Source: Paracoccus sp. (in: a-proteobacteria) (GTDB lineage: Bacteria; Pseudomonadota; Alphaproteobacteria; Rhodobacterales; Rhodobacteraceae). Taken from it: a stretch of DNA of 6,946 nucleotides. This document shows, one piece after another, positions 5,284 through 6,946 of the stretch. Numbering within the stretch: position 1 is the first letter of the stretch; each line of letters starts with the position of its first letter. The stretch is taken from NCBI GenBank assembly GCA_018056045.1, contig JAGPGI010000147.1, positions 1 through 6,946 of the forward strand, in the 5' to 3' direction. Position numbers and translations under genes: made by a program. Under the pieces are notes generated by a model. The model did no database searches and had not been told where the DNA came from. It was given only the letters and a program-made list of their open reading frames with translations.

Positions 5284-6579
5284 ATGCAAAAGACCCTGTT
5301 TCTGGTGGCCGGGCTGACGGCCCTGCCCTTGGCCGCCGAGGCCAAGACCGAAATCTCGTGGTGGCACGCCATGACCGGCGCCAATGCCGAGGTGGTGACC
5401 AAGATCGCCGGCGACTTCAATGCCAGCCAGTCCGATTATGAGCTCAAGCCCGTCTTCAAGGGCACCTATCCCGAAACCCTGAACGCCGGCATCGCCGCAT
5501 TCCGCGCCGGGCAGGCCCCGGATATCATTCAGGTTTTTGACGTGGGCACCGGCGTGATGATGGGTGCGCAGGGCGCGATCAAGCCCGTGGCCGAGGTGCT
5601 GGAAGAGGGCGGTTTCACCTTTGACAAGGCGCAGTATCTGCCCGGCATCGTCGGCTATTACTCGACCCCCGAGGGCGAGATGCTGTCCTTTCCCTATAAC
5701 TCCTCGTCGCCGATCCTTTACTATAACAAGGACATCTTCGAAAAAGCCGGGCTGGATGTGAATGCGCCGCCCAAGACCTGGGCCGAGGTCTGGGCCGCCG
5801 CCCGCAAGATCAAGGAATCGGGTGCGGCGACCTGCGGCGTCACCTCGACCTGGCTGACCTGGATCCATACCGAGAATTTTGCCGCCTGGAACGACACCGC
5901 CTGGGGCACGAATGAAAACGGTCTGGCCGGTACGCCCGAGTTGCAGATCAACAGCGACCTTTACGTCAAGCATTTCCAGGAACTGGCCGATCTGGCGAAA
6001 GAGGGGGTGTTCGTCTATGGCGGCCGCACCAGCGAGGCCAAGCAGAATTTCCTGTCGGGCGAATGCGGCATCCTGACCGAAAGCTCGGGGGGGTTGGGCG
6101 ATATCGTCAAGTCGGGGATGAATTACGGCATCGGCCAGCTGCCCTATGACGATACTGCTGCCGGCGCGCCGCAGAATACCGTGCCGGGCGGCGCTTCGCT
6201 TTGGGTGATGGGCGGCAAGTCGGACGAGACCTACAAGGGTGTCGCCGCCTTCTTCAACTATCTGTCCCAGACCGAGGTGCAGCAGTTCCTGCACGAACAG
6301 TCGGGTTATCTGCCGGTGACGCTGGCTGCCTATGAGGCGACCAAGGCCTCGGGGTTCTATGACAAGAACCCGGCGCGCGAGACGCCGATCCTGCAGATGA
6401 TGGGCAAAGCACCGACCGCCAATTCCAAGGGTGTGCGGGCGCCGAACCTGCCGCAGCTGCGCGACATCCAGAACGAGGAATATGAAAAGATGCTGGCCGG
6501 CCAGCAAAGCGCCGCAGATGCGATGAAGGCCGCGACGGATCGGGGCAATGCCGCGATCAAGGAAGCCACCGGCGGCTGA
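5284..6579 (+). CDS. ugpB: sn-Glycerol-3-phosphate ABC transporter, periplasmic binding protein
   Basis: UgpB captures sn-glycerol-3-phosphate (and glycerophosphodiesters in some species) in the periplasm and delivers it to the UgpAE-UgpC importer. The 431-residue protein opens with a Sec signal peptide, MQKTLFLVAGLTALPLAAEA, with likely cleavage after AEA at residue 20 and no lipobox. The mature part aligns almost end to end with E. coli UgpB recalled from memory: ISWWHAMTG, AGIAAFRAGQAPDIIQV, YNSSSPILYYNKD, PPKTW, GGASLWVM, SGYLPVT, and NLPQLRDI. The known ligand residues appear as Tyr62, Ser141, Ser267, Gly303, Tyr342 and Arg393; the E. coli Glu position is Asp86, a conservative change, and Trp190 is kept. 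The ATG at 5284 has a strong GGAGGA (5273-5278) five bases upstream; an in-frame ATG at 5251 would add 11 residues before the signal peptide and is rejected. It is followed by ugpA after a hairpin. The assignment is very secure. Confidence 0.95.
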   Translation: MQKTLFLVAGLTALPLAAEAKTEISWWHAMTGANAEVVTKIAGDFNASQSDYELKPVFKGTYPETLNAGIAAFRAGQAPDIIQVFDVGTGVMMGAQGAIKPVAEVLEEGGFTFDKAQYLPGIVGYYSTPEGEMLSFPYNSSSPILYYNKDIFEKAGLDVNAPPKTWAEVWAAARKIKESGAATCGVTSTWLTWIHTENFAAWNDTAWGTNENGLAGTPELQINSDLYVKHFQELADLAKEGVFVYGGRTSEAKQNFLSGECGILTESSGGLGDIVKSGMNYGIGQLPYDDTAAGAPQNTVPGGASLWVMGGKSDETYKGVAAFFNYLSQTEVQQFLHEQSGYLPVTLAAYEATKASGFYDKNPARETPILQMMGKAPTANSKGVRAPNLPQLRDIQNEEYEKMLAGQQSAADAMKAATDRGNAAIKEATGG

Positions 6580-6586
6580 ACCGACA

Positions 6587-6601
6587 CCGGAACCGTTCCG
6601 G
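6587..6601 (+). repeat. Small palindrome between ugpB and ugpA
   Basis: CCGGAACCGTTCCGG is a perfect inverted repeat that starts 8 bp after the ugpB stop. Its last two bases are also the first two of the larger downstream stem (6600-6624), so the two hairpins cannot both be fully paired. Confidence 0.5.
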
Positions 6602-6628
6602 CGGGCGTCCCCTAGACGCCCGCCCTTT
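6600..6628 (+). terminator. Intergenic hairpin, attenuator/mRNA-stabiliser type, between ugpB and ugpA
   Basis: GGCGGGCGTC (6600-6609) pairs perfectly with GACGCCCGCC (6615-6624), a 10-bp stem with the 5-nt loop CCCTA, followed by CTTTC. Hairpins placed after the binding-protein gene of ABC operons often cause partial termination or protect the upstream message from 3' decay, giving more binding protein than permease. The T-run is only three bases, so read-through into ugpA is expected. The sequence shows the stem; its effect is inferred. Confidence 0.65.
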
Positions 6629-6641
6629 CATGAGGGACAGG

Positions 6642-6946
6642 ATGAGACGCACGGTCTTTCCGCACAAGCTGCTGCCCTGGCTTCTGGTCGCGCCTCAGCT
6701 TGCGATCACGCTGATCTTTTTCTACTGGCCGGCCGGGCAGGCCTTTCGGCAATCCATGCTGAAAGAGGATCCGTTCGGGCTTAGCTCGACCTTTGTGGGC
6801 TTTGCGAATTTCAGAAAGGTCCTCAGCGACCCGAACTATCTGAACTCGTTGCAGGTCACGGTGATCTTTTCGGCGCTGGTCGCCTTTTTCGCCATGGCGA
6901 TCGCGCTGTTTCTGGCCGTGCAGGCCGAAAAGATCGTGCGCGGCAA
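6642..6946 (+). CDS. ugpA: sn-Glycerol-3-phosphate ABC transporter permease, 3'-truncated by the window edge
   Basis: UgpA is one of the two inner-membrane permease subunits of the Ugp importer. Only the first 101 codons are in the window, and the frame is open to the end. The visible part, LLPWLLVAPQLAITLIFFYWPAGQAF, then DPFGLSSTFVGFANF and later AEKIVRG, matches E. coli UgpA ([23 protein letters not shown]..., VDPFGFSSQFVGLDNF, EYIVRG) closely from memory. Membrane segment 1 is about residues 12-34 and segment 2 about 69-93; the EAA loop that contacts UgpC would lie beyond the edge. The start at 6642 has GAGGGA (6632-6637) four bases upstream. An in-frame ATG at 6630 adds MRDR but has no ribosome site and directly abuts the hairpin. 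The gene lies 62 bp after ugpB on the same strand, which supports one operon. Confidence 0.93.
   Translation, partial: MRRTVFPHKLLPWLLVAPQLAITLIFFYWPAGQAFRQSMLKEDPFGLSSTFVGFANFRKVLSDPNYLNSLQVTVIFSALVAFFAMAIALFLAVQAEKIVRG

Noticed and set aside
5065..6507. Minus-strand open frame (480 codons) opposite ugpB
   Set aside because: It is antisense to a gene with near full-length similarity to UgpB, and shows no recognisable domain of its own.

Overview
The window is GC-rich throughout and reads like a chromosomal segment of an alphaproteobacterium. Rhodobacteraceae, perhaps a Paracoccus-like organism, is my inference from codon and base composition, the serralysin-type RTX C-terminus and the Ugp genes. 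No rRNA, tRNA, insertion sequence, integrase or CRISPR array was seen, and nothing here looks like a mobile island.

Layout from left to right. The first ~1.1 kb is the 3' part of a type I glycerate kinase gene whose start lies outside the window. Next comes a small gene (1226-1963) for a protein that is almost entirely a calcium-binding RTX beta-roll with a serralysin-like C-terminus. It has no catalytic domain, and no type I secretion genes are nearby. It is closed by a strong intrinsic terminator. A Bcr/CflA-type MFS drug-efflux gene follows on the + strand and meets, tail to tail with a 3-nt gap, a MATE-family efflux gene on the - strand. A 468-bp gene-free interval holds the upstream regions of the MATE gene and of the divergent ugp genes; it contains an AT-rich patch and several possible RNA hairpins. 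The last part is the start of a glycerol-3-phosphate ABC importer operon: ugpB (periplasmic binding protein), an intergenic hairpin, then the first ~100 codons of ugpA (permease), cut by the window edge.

How the genes relate. UgpB and UgpA are parts of one importer for sn-glycerol-3-phosphate or glycerophosphodiesters. The two efflux pumps belong to different families and are not obviously linked to it. Glycerate kinase and Ugp both touch three-carbon metabolism, but nothing in the sequence ties them together. I found no clear undescribed system. The most distinctive items are the stand-alone RTX protein with 20 uninterrupted nonapeptides and a 108-bp higher-order repeat, and the non-coding structure around ugpB.
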